Assembly (NCBI GenBank): GCA_959604355.1
Contig: CAUHAO010000006.1
Coordinates: 1 to 64,000, forward strand
DNA: 64,000 nucleotides
From: an uncultured Eubacteriales bacterium
GTDB lineage: Bacteria > Bacillota > Clostridia > Oscillospirales > UBA644
Direction: 5' to 3'
The notes under the pieces were generated by a model. The model ran no database searches. It was not told where the DNA came from and worked only from the letters and a program-made list of their open reading frames with translations. Of the stretch, positions 32,262 through 41,431 are shown in pieces. Position numbers and translations under genes: made by a program. How positions within the stretch are numbered: the first letter of the stretch is position 1; each line of letters opens with the position of its first letter.

Positions 32262-34028
32262 ATGACAGAAAACAAATATGTCAATAGCTGGATCGATGAG
32301 ATTGTGGCTATGACAAAACCCGCAAAGGTAGTATGGATTGACGGAAGCAATGAGCAGCGTGACGCGCTCAGAGAAGAAGCTTGCGCCACAGGTGAAATAA
32401 TTAAGCTTAACCAGGAAAAACTTCCGGGTTGCTATCTGCACAGAACCGCGATAAACGACGTCGCACGTGTTGAAGGCAGAACGTTCATCTGCACAAAGAC
32501 AAAGGAAGAGGCAGGAAATACCAACAACTGGTGCGATCCCGCAGAGATGCATGCGAAACTCAACGCACTCTACGAAGGCTCGATGGAAGGAAAGACGATG
32601 TATGTCATTCCTTACTGCATGGGTATCGTAGGCTCTCCTTTTGCAAAAATAGGTATTGAGCTTACCGACTCCATCTATGTTGTTCTGAACATGATTATCA
32701 TGACCAGAGTCGGCTCCAAAGTTATGGAAGCTCTCGGCGATAGTGCCGATTTTGTTAAAGGTCTTCATGCGAAGAAAGACCTCGACGAAGAGAACCGCTA
32801 CATAGTACAGTTCCCCGAGGAGAACATGATCTGCTCTGTTAACTCCGGTTACGGCGGAAACGTTCTGCTTGGCAAAAAGTGTTTTGCACTCAGAATCGCG
32901 TCCTATCAGGCGCACAACGAAGGCTGGATGGCTGAGCATATGCTCATCCTCGGTATTGAAAATCCTCAGGGTGAAACTCATTACATCTGCGCCGCGTTCC
33001 CGTCCGCTTGCGGCAAGACGAACCTTGCAATGCTCATTCCGCCCGAAATATACAGAAAACAGGGCTATAAAGTATGGTGTGTGGGCGACGATATCGCTTG
33101 GCTGCGTGTCGGCCCCGACGGCAGACTCTGGGCGATGAACCCCGAGAACGGTTTCTTCGGTGTTGCTCCCGGTACGAACCTCAAATCCAATCCTAACGCT
33201 CTGCATACGACCGAAAAGGAAACGATTTTTACCAATGTTGTTCAGAATCTCGAAAACAACACTGTCTGGTGGGAAGGTCTCGATAAGAATCCTCCGAAGA
33301 ACGCTCTGAACTGGAAGGGCGAGAAGTGGGATTACACAGACGGCTCGAAGGGTGCTCATCCCAATTCCAGATTTACCGCAATGGCAACGAACTGCCCCTG
33401 CATTTCCAAGGAATTTAACAATCCCGCTGGCGTTCCGATCGACGCTATCGTATTCGGCGGCAGGCGTGCGAAGACTGCTCCGCTGGTATACCAGAGCTTT
33501 GATTGGAATCACGGCGTATTCGTAGGCTCCGCAATGGCATCCGAAACGACCGCCGCGGCTTCCGGAGCTGTCGGTGTAGTTCGCCGCGACCCCATGGCTA
33601 TGCTTCCGTTTGCCGGCTACAATATGGGTGACTATTGGGCTCATTGGATCGAAATGGGTAAAAAGATCCCCAATCCTCCGAAGATATTCAACGTCAACTG
33701 GTTCAGAACCGACGATGAAGGACATTTCATTTGGCCCGGATTCGGCGATAATATGCGTGTACTGCTCTGGATTCTTGCTCGCTGTGCAGGTACTGCGGAT
33801 GCGGTCGAAAGCCCGATAGGCTATCTTCCGAAACCTGAAGATATCAACATTGAAGGCCTCGAAAAAGACGGTATCACTCTTGACGTTATCAAAGAGCTCC
33901 TTTCTGTTGATAAGAAGCTCTGGCAGGAAGACGCGGCAGGAGTCCGTGAATTCTACGATAAAGTCGGCAGCCATGTTCCCGCGGAACTCGAGGCTCAGCT
34001 CGCAGCTCTCAACGAAAGACTTAAGTAA
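32262..34028 (+). CDS. pckA: Phosphoenolpyruvate carboxykinase (GTP)
   Basis: 588 residues, the GTP-dependent type. Interconverts oxaloacetate and PEP, either for gluconeogenesis or for CO2 fixation in fermentation. The kinase loop FPSACGKTNLAML is near residue 245; the lid/omega region with FGGRRAKTAPLVYQ and the metal-site HWIEM are conserved. I chose ATG 32262 with AAGGGG upstream; an in-frame ATG at 32217 lies close to the -10 box. It stands alone between terminators, with codon bias of a highly expressed gene. Confidence 0.97.
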   Translation: MTENKYVNSWIDEIVAMTKPAKVVWIDGSNEQRDALREEACATGEIIKLNQEKLPGCYLHRTAINDVARVEGRTFICTKTKEEAGNTNNWCDPAEMHAKLNALYEGSMEGKTMYVIPYCMGIVGSPFAKIGIELTDSIYVVLNMIIMTRVGSKVMEALGDSADFVKGLHAKKDLDEENRYIVQFPEENMICSVNSGYGGNVLLGKKCFALRIASYQAHNEGWMAEHMLILGIENPQGETHYICAAFPSACGKTNLAMLIPPEIYRKQGYKVWCVGDDIAWLRVGPDGRLWAMNPENGFFGVAPGTNLKSNPNALHTTEKETIFTNVVQNLENNTVWWEGLDKNPPKNALNWKGEKWDYTDGSKGAHPNSRFTAMATNCPCISKEFNNPAGVPIDAIVFGGRRAKTAPLVYQSFDWNHGVFVGSAMASETTAAASGAVGVVRRDPMAMLPFAGYNMGDYWAHWIEMGKKIPNPPKIFNVNWFRTDDEGHFIWPGFGDNMRVLLWILARCAGTADAVESPIGYLPKPEDINIEGLEKDGITLDVIKELLSVDKKLWQEDAAGVREFYDKVGSHVPAELEAQLAALNERLK

Positions 34029-34040
34029 ACAAAAATTTCA

Positions 34041-34066
34041 GAGGGGCTTTATGCCCCTCATTTTTT
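34041..34066 (+). terminator. Terminator of pckA
   Basis: GAGGGGC (34041-34047) pairs with GCCCCTC (34053-34059), then ATTTTTT. The next gene starts only 14 nt later, so it depends on read-through or an unseen promoter. Confidence 0.88.
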
Positions 34067-34079
34067 AAGAGGTTTAACT

Positions 34080-34712
34080 ATGGAACTTGAAGGCCTGAAA
34101 GTGAATTTTCTCGGTGACAGCATCACCGCCGGCTACGGTATGCCAATAACCGACAAGGACAAGATATATCTTAATGTGCTTAAGCGTGAATGCGGGTTAG
34201 CCGAAGCGCGTAATTACGGCGTGAGCGGCTCGAGAATAGCCCGTCAGCCTGATGACGACAATTCTTATGTGGAGCGTTATCCCGAAATGGATGACGACGC
34301 AGATATTGTTGTCGTTTTCGGCGGTACGAACGATTTCGGTCACGGTACGGCACCTATAGGAACTTTTGATGACAGAACTCCCGATACTTTTTACGGGGCG
34401 TGTCATCTGCTCATGGGCGGTCTTATTGAAAAATATCCTACGGCTCAGATTGTTTTCATGACCCCCATTCACCGTGAAGAAGAAAACAACCCAAGCCAGG
34501 GCAACGGGCTTCTGCTTAAAGATTACTGTGATATTATAAAGCGTGTCGCGGAGTATTACGCAATCCCCGTGCTCGATCTGTTTTCAGTTGCCATGATCCA
34601 GCCATGCAACCCCGTACAGAAAGAAAGATTTTGTCCGGACGGTCTCCATCCGAATCAGGCGGGCCAGCGTCTCATCGCCTCACGTCTCAAGGGCTTCCTT
34701 AAGACGCTTTAA
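34080..34712 (+). CDS. SGNH/GDSL-type hydrolase
   Basis: 210 residues, no signal peptide. Block I FLGDSITAGYG (about 10-20) has the serine; FGGTNDFGHG (about 80-89) is block III with Gly-Asn; CPDGLHPNQAGQ (about 189-200) has the catalytic Asp-x-x-His. Members are esterases, lipases or carbohydrate deacetylases; the substrate cannot be told. AGAGG precedes the ATG. Confidence 0.92.
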   Translation: MELEGLKVNFLGDSITAGYGMPITDKDKIYLNVLKRECGLAEARNYGVSGSRIARQPDDDNSYVERYPEMDDDADIVVVFGGTNDFGHGTAPIGTFDDRTPDTFYGACHLLMGGLIEKYPTAQIVFMTPIHREEENNPSQGNGLLLKDYCDIIKRVAEYYAIPVLDLFSVAMIQPCNPVQKERFCPDGLHPNQAGQRLIASRLKGFLKTL

Positions 34713-34726
34713 TCTTGCATTTTCTA

Positions 34727-34755
34727 TGTGCCGGCTTTAGTGCCGGCACATTTTT
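34727..34755 (+). terminator. Terminator of SGNH hydrolase gene
   Basis: TGTGCCGGC (34727-34735) pairs with GCCGGCACA (34742-34750), then TTTTT. Confidence 0.9.
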
Positions 34756-34806
34756 ATGTATAAATCCTCTTCAAATACGGAAGATATAAGGTGAGGAGGA
34801 CTATAT

Positions 34807-35448
34807 ATGCTTACAGTTTTGATCCGCACAGTCATTTTCTATTTTTTGACAATGCTTGCCATGCGTTTTATGGGAAAACGTCAGCTCGGACAGCTTGAGC
34901 CGTCGGAGCTTGTGGTGACTATCATTATATCGGAGCTTGCAACTATCCCGATTCAGGATCCCGGTTCTCCGATGATAAATTCTCTTATCGCGATATTTGC
35001 TCTTGCGTCTTTTGAAATAATCGTTTCCGCTGTGTCGATGAAAAGTCTGTGGTTCAGAAGTATTATGTCCGGCAAATACAGCGTTATAATTGAGAACGGC
35101 GTGATAAATCAGACCCAAATGAAAAAATCTCACCTTACAATTGACGAACTTTGCGAAGAGGTACGCCAGCACGGAGCGGTCGATGTGTCCGAGGTCCGCC
35201 TTTGCGTTATAGAGACGAGCGGGAAAATGAGTGTATTCCTGAAGAAAAATACGGAAAAAGGTAAACTGCCCCTGTCTTTGATAGTTGACGGCAAAGTAAT
35301 AAAAGAAAACCTTAAAAAAGTCGGCATCTCCGCCAAACAGATTGAAAGAGCCGTAAAAAAACAGGGTTTTCAAAGTGTAGATGATGTTTTTTGGCTAGAG
35401 CTTTCAAATGGGGAATTTGAATGGATAAGAAAGGAAAGTAAAGAATGA
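34807..35448 (+). CDS. DUF421 membrane protein (YetF family)
   Basis: 213 residues. Three N-terminal membrane helices (about 5-22, 36-52, 58-78) are followed by a soluble beta-rich domain. LAMRFMGKRQLGQLEPSELVVTIIISELA and IENGVINQTQMKK are the DUF421 signature blocks. Function is not established. AGGAGG precedes the ATG. It overlaps the DUF4363 gene by 4 nt (ATGA); this pairing is frequent in Clostridia. Confidence 0.88.
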   Translation: MLTVLIRTVIFYFLTMLAMRFMGKRQLGQLEPSELVVTIIISELATIPIQDPGSPMINSLIAIFALASFEIIVSAVSMKSLWFRSIMSGKYSVIIENGVINQTQMKKSHLTIDELCEEVRQHGAVDVSEVRLCVIETSGKMSVFLKKNTEKGKLPLSLIVDGKVIKENLKKVGISAKQIERAVKKQGFQSVDDVFWLELSNGEFEWIRKESKE

Positions 35449-35825
35449 CCGGAAGGGTAGCCGTCGCGATCCTGATACTTGTTGCCGTGACGTTCATCGG
35501 GGTTCTCGGAATGTTTTACCTCAAAAACATAAGCCTGGAGCTGTGTGCGATAGTGGACGACATGTCAGCTCTCGGAAAGAAGGACAACGCGGAGCTTCAG
35601 GAGCTTTTTGAGAATTTTACGCGCGAATATAAAAAATATAATATGGCAATGACTCTTTTTGCGGACAATGAGAATATTTTTGATATAGATCTTGCTGTTA
35701 AAAAGGCGACGGTGCTTATGAAAAATGGAATGTCTGAAGAATTATTGTCCGAATTGTCAAATATTTCGGGATGCATAATGGACATTTATGAACGCATGCG
35801 GCCGAATTTGAAAAATATTCTGTAA
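35445..35825 (+). CDS. DUF4363-like membrane-anchored protein
   Basis: 126 residues. One N-terminal membrane helix (about 5-25), then an all-helical region of about 100 residues likely to form a coiled coil or helical bundle outside or inside the membrane. Translationally coupled to the DUF421 gene. I assign DUF4363 from its size, topology and partner gene rather than from a clear motif. Confidence 0.7.
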   Translation: MTGRVAVAILILVAVTFIGVLGMFYLKNISLELCAIVDDMSALGKKDNAELQELFENFTREYKKYNMAMTLFADNENIFDIDLAVKKATVLMKNGMSEELLSELSNISGCIMDIYERMRPNLKNIL

Positions 35826-35840
35826 GTTTTTACTATATGC

Positions 35841-35869
35841 TTGATTTTTACAAAAAAATAGTGTATAAT
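35841..35869 (+). promoter_or_regulatory. Promoter of galK
   Basis: TTGATT (35841-35846), 17 nt, TATAAT (35864-35869). Confidence 0.75.
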
Positions 35870-35947
35870 AAAAACAACTGTGCTGAATATACTTTTTCGG
35901 TCAGTAAGAATTGTTGTTAAGTTACAACGAAAGGTAAGGTCATTGCT

Positions 35948-37144
35948 TTGAATACTGACATAATTGCGAAATTTATTGATATTTACGGCGGAACCGATGA
36001 GGATGTAAGACTTTTTTCTTCTCCCGGACGCGTAAATCTTATAGGTGAACATACAGACTATAACGGTGGATTTGTTTTTCCCGCAGCGCTTCTTCAGTGC
36101 TCTACCGTTGCTGTACGTAAGACAAACACCGGAAAGATCAGGCTTGCCGCAACGGACCTTGAAGACCGCGTTGAACTTGATATAACAAAACTCAACGACT
36201 ATCGCGATCTTAAATGGGGCAACTATCAGGCGGGTGTTGCGTATGTGCTTCAGACCGCCGGATATGAGATATGCTCCTGCGACGTGCTTTATATGGATAC
36301 AGTTCCTTTCGGCGCGGGACTTTCCAGCTCCGCAGCTATTGAAGTTGTCATGGCTCTTATGCTTGCGACTTTCTCCAATGAAACCAAGGGCATAACCGAA
36401 CCCGTGGATATGATTGAAATGGCGAAAATTTCCCAGAAGGCGGAGAATGAGTATTGCGGCGTTAACTGCGGTATTATGGACCAGTTTGCAAGCGCGATGG
36501 GGCGTAAAGACCATGCGATCTTCCTCGACTGCAAGGATCTGAGTTTCAAATATGTTCCGTTGGATATGCACGGTTATAAGATAGTCATTGCAAACACCAA
36601 TAAAAAGAGATCTCTCGCGGATTCAAAATATAATGAGCGCCGAGCTCAGTGCGAAACGGCACTTGAACAGCTTAAAGTTGCCGTACCCAATGCGACTTGT
36701 CTGCGCGATATCACCGTCGAGCAGTTCGAAGACAGCAAACTTCTCATTTCAGACGAAGTAAACCGCATCCGTGCGGAGCATGTTGTCTACGAGTGCGACA
36801 GAGTTCTCAAGTCTGTCGAAGCTCTCAACAACGGCGATCTGCATGCTTTCGGACAGTTAATGACAGCGTCTCATATTTCTCTGCGTGATCTCTATGAAGT
36901 TACGGGCATGAACCTTGACGTTATGGTTGAGGAGAGCCTTAAGATTGAAGGCTGCATAGGTTCGAGAATGACCGGCGCGGGCTTCGGAGGATGCACCGTA
37001 AGTATCGTTGCAGAAGATGTCGTTGATCAGTTTATTGAAACTGTGGGCAAGAATTATACCGAGCGCACCGGTATTACCCCTGCGTTCTATGTCTCCGAAG
37101 CCGGAGAGGGCGGACGAGAGATTACTTCTCGTAAATCAGAGTAA
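35948..37144 (+). CDS. galK: Galactokinase
   Basis: 398 residues, GHMP kinase family. Phosphorylates galactose at C1 in the Leloir pathway. The galactokinase signature SPGRVNLIGEHTDYNGG (about 25-41) is complete; the GHMP ATP loop is PFGAGLSSSAA (near 117-127), and the C-terminal motif GSRMTGAGFGGC is near 338. It starts with TTG behind AAGGTAAGG. galU and a galM-like gene lie in the window (48219-49985) but are not linked, and no galE or galT is seen here. Confidence 0.93.
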   Translation: MNTDIIAKFIDIYGGTDEDVRLFSSPGRVNLIGEHTDYNGGFVFPAALLQCSTVAVRKTNTGKIRLAATDLEDRVELDITKLNDYRDLKWGNYQAGVAYVLQTAGYEICSCDVLYMDTVPFGAGLSSSAAIEVVMALMLATFSNETKGITEPVDMIEMAKISQKAENEYCGVNCGIMDQFASAMGRKDHAIFLDCKDLSFKYVPLDMHGYKIVIANTNKKRSLADSKYNERRAQCETALEQLKVAVPNATCLRDITVEQFEDSKLLISDEVNRIRAEHVVYECDRVLKSVEALNNGDLHAFGQLMTASHISLRDLYEVTGMNLDVMVEESLKIEGCIGSRMTGAGFGGCTVSIVAEDVVDQFIETVGKNYTERTGITPAFYVSEAGEGGREITSRKSE

Positions 37145-37172
37145 ATAAAATCTAAAAAAAATCGTAAATCTA

Positions 37173-37200
37173 TTGACAATTCCTTTATTTATGCTATAAT
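37173..37200 (+). promoter_or_regulatory. Promoter of yceD-rpmF unit
   Basis: TTGACA (37173-37178), 16 nt, TATAAT (37195-37200). Confidence 0.85.
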
Positions 37201-37237
37201 TAAATAATGTGTGACGTTTCCGAAGGGCGGTGTCAGG

Positions 37238-37675
37238 ATGCTTATTGATATTTCGGCGGTACGCAAAGAAACAGGCTCTGTAATGGAGATTTCCGAAAGG
37301 CTTGATCTTTCAGAATTCGATCAGGGTTTTGATGAAGTTTCAGTCATCGGCAAGATAAAGAACATTGCCGGAGTCCTTACTTTTAAGGCTGAAATGACAG
37401 GCGTATACAACACCGTGTGTGACAGATGTCTTGAACCGGCACAGGTGAAACTAAGCGCGCAGATAGATACGATTTTCGACGGTGACTGCGCAAAAGATGA
37501 TTCGGTTACATTTGAGAACGGAAAGATAGACATATCCAAGACTGTCTATGACGCGCTTGCTCTTGAGTTGCCCATACAGATTATTTGTTCCGAGGATTGT
37601 AAGGGAATCTGCCCCGGATGCGGCGTTAACCTCAACAACGAGCCTTGTCGCTGTGAGAATGAGGAACAACAATAA
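37238..37675 (+). CDS. yceD: YceD family (DUF177) protein
   Basis: 145 residues. A metal-binding-looking protein implicated in 23S rRNA/large-subunit biogenesis. Cysteines in CDRCLEPAQ (about 60-63) and the C-terminal CPGCGVNLNNEPCRC could hold zinc. It directly precedes rpmF, its universal neighbour. I chose ATG 37238 because the product begins MLIDISAVRK like family members; an in-frame ATG is at 37211. Confidence 0.9.
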   Translation: MLIDISAVRKETGSVMEISERLDLSEFDQGFDEVSVIGKIKNIAGVLTFKAEMTGVYNTVCDRCLEPAQVKLSAQIDTIFDGDCAKDDSVTFENGKIDISKTVYDALALELPIQIICSEDCKGICPGCGVNLNNEPCRCENEEQQ

Positions 37676-37728
37676 TTCAGATTTCAATTTTGAAATATAA
37701 ACAGTTTTAATATAGGAGGGTGCTTAAA

Positions 37729-37926
37729 ATGATAGCTCCGAAAAGAAGAATTTCCAAACAGAGAAAACATAAGAGACGTTCCAGTGTATGGAAGCTCGAT
37801 ATGCCCGGTATGGTAGTCTGTTCCCACTGCGGACAGTATCATCTGGCTCACAGAGTCTGCGCACATTGCGGTTACTACAACGGTAAAGAAGTAATCAAAA
37901 TGGAAGCTGCCGAAAAAGACGCGTAA
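37729..37926 (+). CDS. rpmF: Ribosomal protein L32
   Basis: 65 residues. bL32 of the large ribosomal subunit. APKRRISKQRKHKRR is the basic N-terminus; CSHCGQYHLAHRVCAHCGYY is a complete four-cysteine zinc ribbon. ATG 37729 is 9 nt after GGAGG; a GTG nine bases upstream is too close to that site. It follows yceD by 53 nt. Confidence 0.96.
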   Translation: MIAPKRRISKQRKHKRRSSVWKLDMPGMVVCSHCGQYHLAHRVCAHCGYYNGKEVIKMEAAEKDA

Positions 37927-38041
37927 GTTCTTTCATACATACGCACACAAGGAGAAACAGACGGGAGAATCGTTGTATTTCGATATATCGGTTCTGCTGT
38001 CTATTTGTGTTTATTGAGTAAATTGCGGAGAGGTGCAATAG

Positions 38042-39337
38042 ATGGCAAAAGTCAAAGTTGTATCGCGTCATAGCCCTTTTTATCGTGAGATAAAGGTAGG
38101 GGACGAGATCGTGTCCGTTAACGGACATGTGATACACGACGTGCTTGATTATATGTATTATTGTGCCGCGGAAAGCGTATGTATGGAGGTTAAGCGAGAC
38201 GGCAAATCGCTCACTTTTACCCATTCGACGGATTATGCGGATCCGGGCATTGAGTTTGATACATACCTTATGGACAGGCAGCGCCATTGTGCCAACAAAT
38301 GCATTTTCTGCTTTATAGATCAGTTACCGAAAAACATGCGGCAGACTATGTACTTTAAGGATGACGATTTCCGCCTGTCATTGCTTTACGGAAACTATGT
38401 TACATTAACAAACGCTTCTGAAGCAGATGTGCAGAGAATGGTAGACCTTTGCATATCACCTCTCAACGTGTCTGTTCATACCACAGACCCCGATCTTCGC
38501 GTAAAAATGCTCAACAACCCGAAGGCGGGCAATATTTTGCCTTTGCTGCGACGCTTTGCAGATGCAGGGATAAATCTGAGATGCCAGATAGTGCTCTGCA
38601 AAGGCTTCAACGACGGTGACGCGCTTGATCGCACGATGAAAGATCTCAAAGCGCTTTACCCTGCGGTATCAAGTGTTTCCGTGGTGCCGTTCGGCAGAAC
38701 AAAATTTCGTGAGGGGCTTTGCCAAATCGAAGTGTTTGACGCCGATGATTGTGCCAAAGTGCTCCGTCAGATCAATTCTTTCGGTGATAAATGCGTTGAA
38801 GAGCTTGGTACAAGAATTTTTTATCCTTCGGACGAATTCTACGTCAAGGCCGGCATCAGTGTGCCTGCGGAGGAGTTTTATGAGGATTTCGAGCAGATAG
38901 AAAACGGCGTTGGCATGCTGTCAAGCTTTGAGCATGAGTTTTCCGATGCTGTAACGGACATAAAGCCCTGTAAAAAGGCTGTAAAGCTTTCTTTTGTTTC
39001 GGGAAAGATAATGTCTGCGACATTGCCCCCGCTGCTTGAAAAATTAAAGCAAAAGCTTACGGGTCTTGAATTCAGCACATACTTTATAACAAATGATTTC
39101 TTTGGGCATGATATAACTGTCACGGGGCTTATTACGGGCACGGATATCATAGCTCAGCTCAAAGGCCGCGACTTGGGAGATGCTGTGGTTATCCCGGAGG
39201 TAATGCTGCGTGATGACAAATTCCTCGATGATGTTTCTGTTTCGGATGTTGAAAACGCGCTCGGGGTGAAAGTTGAGATAATCCCATGTTCCGGAGCGGA
39301 GACTGTTGCCGCGCTCTCGGAATTTGTCAGAAAATAG
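38042..39337 (+). CDS. DUF512 radical SAM / PDZ-like protein
   Basis: 431 residues. An N-terminal PDZ-like segment (IKVGDEIVSVNGHVI, about 17-31) leads into a radical-SAM cysteine motif CANKCIFCFID (C-x3-C-x2-C, about 81-91) and the C-terminal DUF512 domain. In many Firmicutes this gene sits just upstream of der, as here (13 nt). The substrate is unknown; a role linked to ribosome or translation is inferred from the neighbours rpmF and der. Confidence 0.9.
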   Translation: MAKVKVVSRHSPFYREIKVGDEIVSVNGHVIHDVLDYMYYCAAESVCMEVKRDGKSLTFTHSTDYADPGIEFDTYLMDRQRHCANKCIFCFIDQLPKNMRQTMYFKDDDFRLSLLYGNYVTLTNASEADVQRMVDLCISPLNVSVHTTDPDLRVKMLNNPKAGNILPLLRRFADAGINLRCQIVLCKGFNDGDALDRTMKDLKALYPAVSSVSVVPFGRTKFREGLCQIEVFDADDCAKVLRQINSFGDKCVEELGTRIFYPSDEFYVKAGISVPAEEFYEDFEQIENGVGMLSSFEHEFSDAVTDIKPCKKAVKLSFVSGKIMSATLPPLLEKLKQKLTGLEFSTYFITNDFFGHDITVTGLITGTDIIAQLKGRDLGDAVVIPEVMLRDDKFLDDVSVSDVENALGVKVEIIPCSGAETVAALSEFVRK

Positions 39338-39350
39338 AAAGGAATGAGCT

Positions 39351-40679
39351 ATGTCAAAACCAATAGTTGCGATAGTCGGACGTCCAAATGTCGGCAAAAG
39401 CACATTATTCAATAAAATAGCGGGACAGCGCCTTTCGATAGTGGAGGATACTCCCGGCGTTACCCGTGACAGAATATTTTACGACACAGATTGGCGCGGG
39501 ATGCAGTTTACGATAGTCGATACGGGCGGTATTGAGCCGCGCAGTGACGACATTATTCTTGCACAGATGCGCCGTCAGGCAGAGCTTGCAATTGAAAGTG
39601 CCGATGTCATAGTCATGCTTACCGATATACAGACGGGCATGACTGCGACAGATCAGGAAGTTGCGCAAATGCTTCTGCGCAGTAAAAAAGAAATAATCCT
39701 TTGCGTGAATAAGGTCGACCGTCCCGGTGAACCACCGGCTGAGCTTTACGAGTTCTATAATCTCGGTTTAGGTGACCCTCTTCCCATTTCCGGTACGCAC
39801 GGTATGGGGGTGGGGGATTTGCTCGATGCGATTTGCGATAAACTCAAAAATGTGCCTCAGCAAGAGGAAGACGAGGAAAGCATTAAGGTCGCCGTTATCG
39901 GTAAACCGAATGTTGGCAAAAGTTCTCTGGTAAACCGTATTCTCGGTGAAGAACGTCTTATTGTCTCCAATATTCCGGGCACAACCCGGGACGCGATAGA
40001 TGCTTCGATGCAAAATGAATACGGCAAATTCCTTTTCATTGATACAGCAGGTATACGCCGCAAAAGCCGCGTTGACGACGCAATAGAGCGTTATAGTGTT
40101 GTTCGTTCATATATGGCGGTCGATCGTGCGGACGTCGTGCTCATGCTCATAGATGCGACAGAAGGCTTGACTGAGCAGGATACAAAGATATTCGGGTATG
40201 CTCACGAGCAGGGCAAAGCAGCGATAGTTGTAGTCAACAAGTGGGATGCCGTTGAGAAAGACGACAACACGATGAATGAGATGCGTAAGAAAATAGCCGA
40301 GGATCTGAAATTCATGTCTTACGCGCCCATGCTGTTCATTTCCGCAAAAACGGGACAACGCGTAGATAAACTTTTTCAGATGATAGTTGACGCCAATGAA
40401 CAGCACTCCCGCAGAGTTCAGACCGGTATGCTTAACGACGTTCTTGCGGATTGTGTTGCAAAGGTTCAGCCTCCGTCAGATAAAGGCAAGCGGCTTAAGC
40501 TTTATTATATGACTCAGGTTTCGACGCGCCCACCTGCATTTGTCGTGTTTACCAATGATATAGAGCTTTTCCATTTCTCATATCAGCGTTATATAGAGAA
40601 TCAGCTTCGTGAAACTTTCGGTTTTATCGGCACTCCGATACGCATAATACCGAGAGAAAAAAGCAAAGACGGGAGGTAA
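39351..40679 (+). CDS. der: GTPase Der (EngA)
   Basis: 442 residues. A tandem-GTPase needed for 50S ribosome assembly. First G1 loop GRPNVGKST (about 9-17) with DTGG; second GKPNVGKSS (about 183-191) with DTAG; NKVD and NKWD specificity motifs are both present. The C-terminal KH-like domain follows. Followed 6 nt later by plsY, a typical der-plsY arrangement. Confidence 0.98.
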   Translation: MSKPIVAIVGRPNVGKSTLFNKIAGQRLSIVEDTPGVTRDRIFYDTDWRGMQFTIVDTGGIEPRSDDIILAQMRRQAELAIESADVIVMLTDIQTGMTATDQEVAQMLLRSKKEIILCVNKVDRPGEPPAELYEFYNLGLGDPLPISGTHGMGVGDLLDAICDKLKNVPQQEEDEESIKVAVIGKPNVGKSSLVNRILGEERLIVSNIPGTTRDAIDASMQNEYGKFLFIDTAGIRRKSRVDDAIERYSVVRSYMAVDRADVVLMLIDATEGLTEQDTKIFGYAHEQGKAAIVVVNKWDAVEKDDNTMNEMRKKIAEDLKFMSYAPMLFISAKTGQRVDKLFQMIVDANEQHSRRVQTGMLNDVLADCVAKVQPPSDKGKRLKLYYMTQVSTRPPAFVVFTNDIELFHFSYQRYIENQLRETFGFIGTPIRIIPREKSKDGR

Positions 40680-40685
40680 AATCGT

Positions 40686-41351
40686 ATGTGGAAACTGATA
40701 TTGATGGTAATTATCGGATATCTTGTAGGAAGTGTAAATCTGTCCATTCTTGTTACTAAATATATAGGAAAAGTTGATCTTAGAGAAATCGGCAGCGGTA
40801 ATGCAGGCGGCACGAATGTTGTAAGGGCTATGGGGTCTGCATGGGGAATCTGTGTCATAGTTGCGGAAATGCTTAAGGGCGCTATCCTCGGAGGCATTGC
40901 ACGTTTTCTTTTTCCCGGGGATATTTTTTCTCTGGGAGAAATCGGAGGCAGAATAGTAGGTGAGATAGTTATTCTGGGAGTTCTCATAGGAAACGTCTTG
41001 CCGTGCTTCCATAATTTTAAGGGCGGTAAAGGAGCTTCAGTGTGCGCTTCCGCGATGCTGGTGCTGGATTATCGTGTGTTTATAATAGTAATGTCTGTCT
41101 TTTTCATAGCGTTTCTCGCCTCAAGAATGGTATCACTCGGTTCTATTTCGGCTGCATTATCTGCACCGATAGCGGTGTTTCTTCTTTGGGCTGATCCTTT
41201 CCACGGATTTGCTAATGCGGCGCCATATTGGTACGTACTTGTTATATTGACGGCTTTGGTGGCGGCAATACTCATATTCCGTCACAGAACAAATATTTCA
41301 AGAATACTCAATGGCACGGAAAACAAGTTCAAGCTCTGGAAAAAAGACTGA
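40686..41351 (+). CDS. plsY: Acyl-phosphate:glycerol-3-phosphate acyltransferase PlsY
   Basis: 221 residues, five or more membrane helices. Transfers an acyl group from acyl-phosphate to glycerol-3-phosphate, the first step of phospholipid synthesis. The three motifs are seen: GSGNAGGTNVVRAMG (about 37-51), NFKGGKGASV (about 108-117) and FRHRTNISRILNGTENK (about 197-213). GGGAGG precedes the ATG. Confidence 0.96.
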   Translation: MWKLILMVIIGYLVGSVNLSILVTKYIGKVDLREIGSGNAGGTNVVRAMGSAWGICVIVAEMLKGAILGGIARFLFPGDIFSLGEIGGRIVGEIVILGVLIGNVLPCFHNFKGGKGASVCASAMLVLDYRVFIIVMSVFFIAFLASRMVSLGSISAALSAPIAVFLLWADPFHGFANAAPYWYVLVILTALVAAILIFRHRTNISRILNGTENKFKLWKKD

Positions 41352-41376
41352 TATATCAATTTGTCTATTGAATAAA

Positions 41377-41408
41377 AAAATCCATACCGTTTTTACGGTA
41401 TGGATTTT
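41377..41408. terminator. Bidirectional terminator between plsY and DUF1846 gene
   Basis: AAAATCCATACCGT (41377-41390) pairs perfectly with ACGGTATGGATTTT (41395-41408) around TTTT; U-rich on both sides. Confidence 0.92.
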
Positions 41409-41431
41409 ACTTTTATATTTGTACTTGAAAA

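Noticed and set aside
32241..33974. 577-codon minus-strand open frame inside pckA
   Set aside because: Same cause: antisense to a highly biased, highly conserved gene. No promoter or domain.
34757..34806. Sigma-F/sigma-G-like promoter before the DUF421 gene
   Set aside because: GTATA is present but the expected -10 sequences do not match either consensus well.
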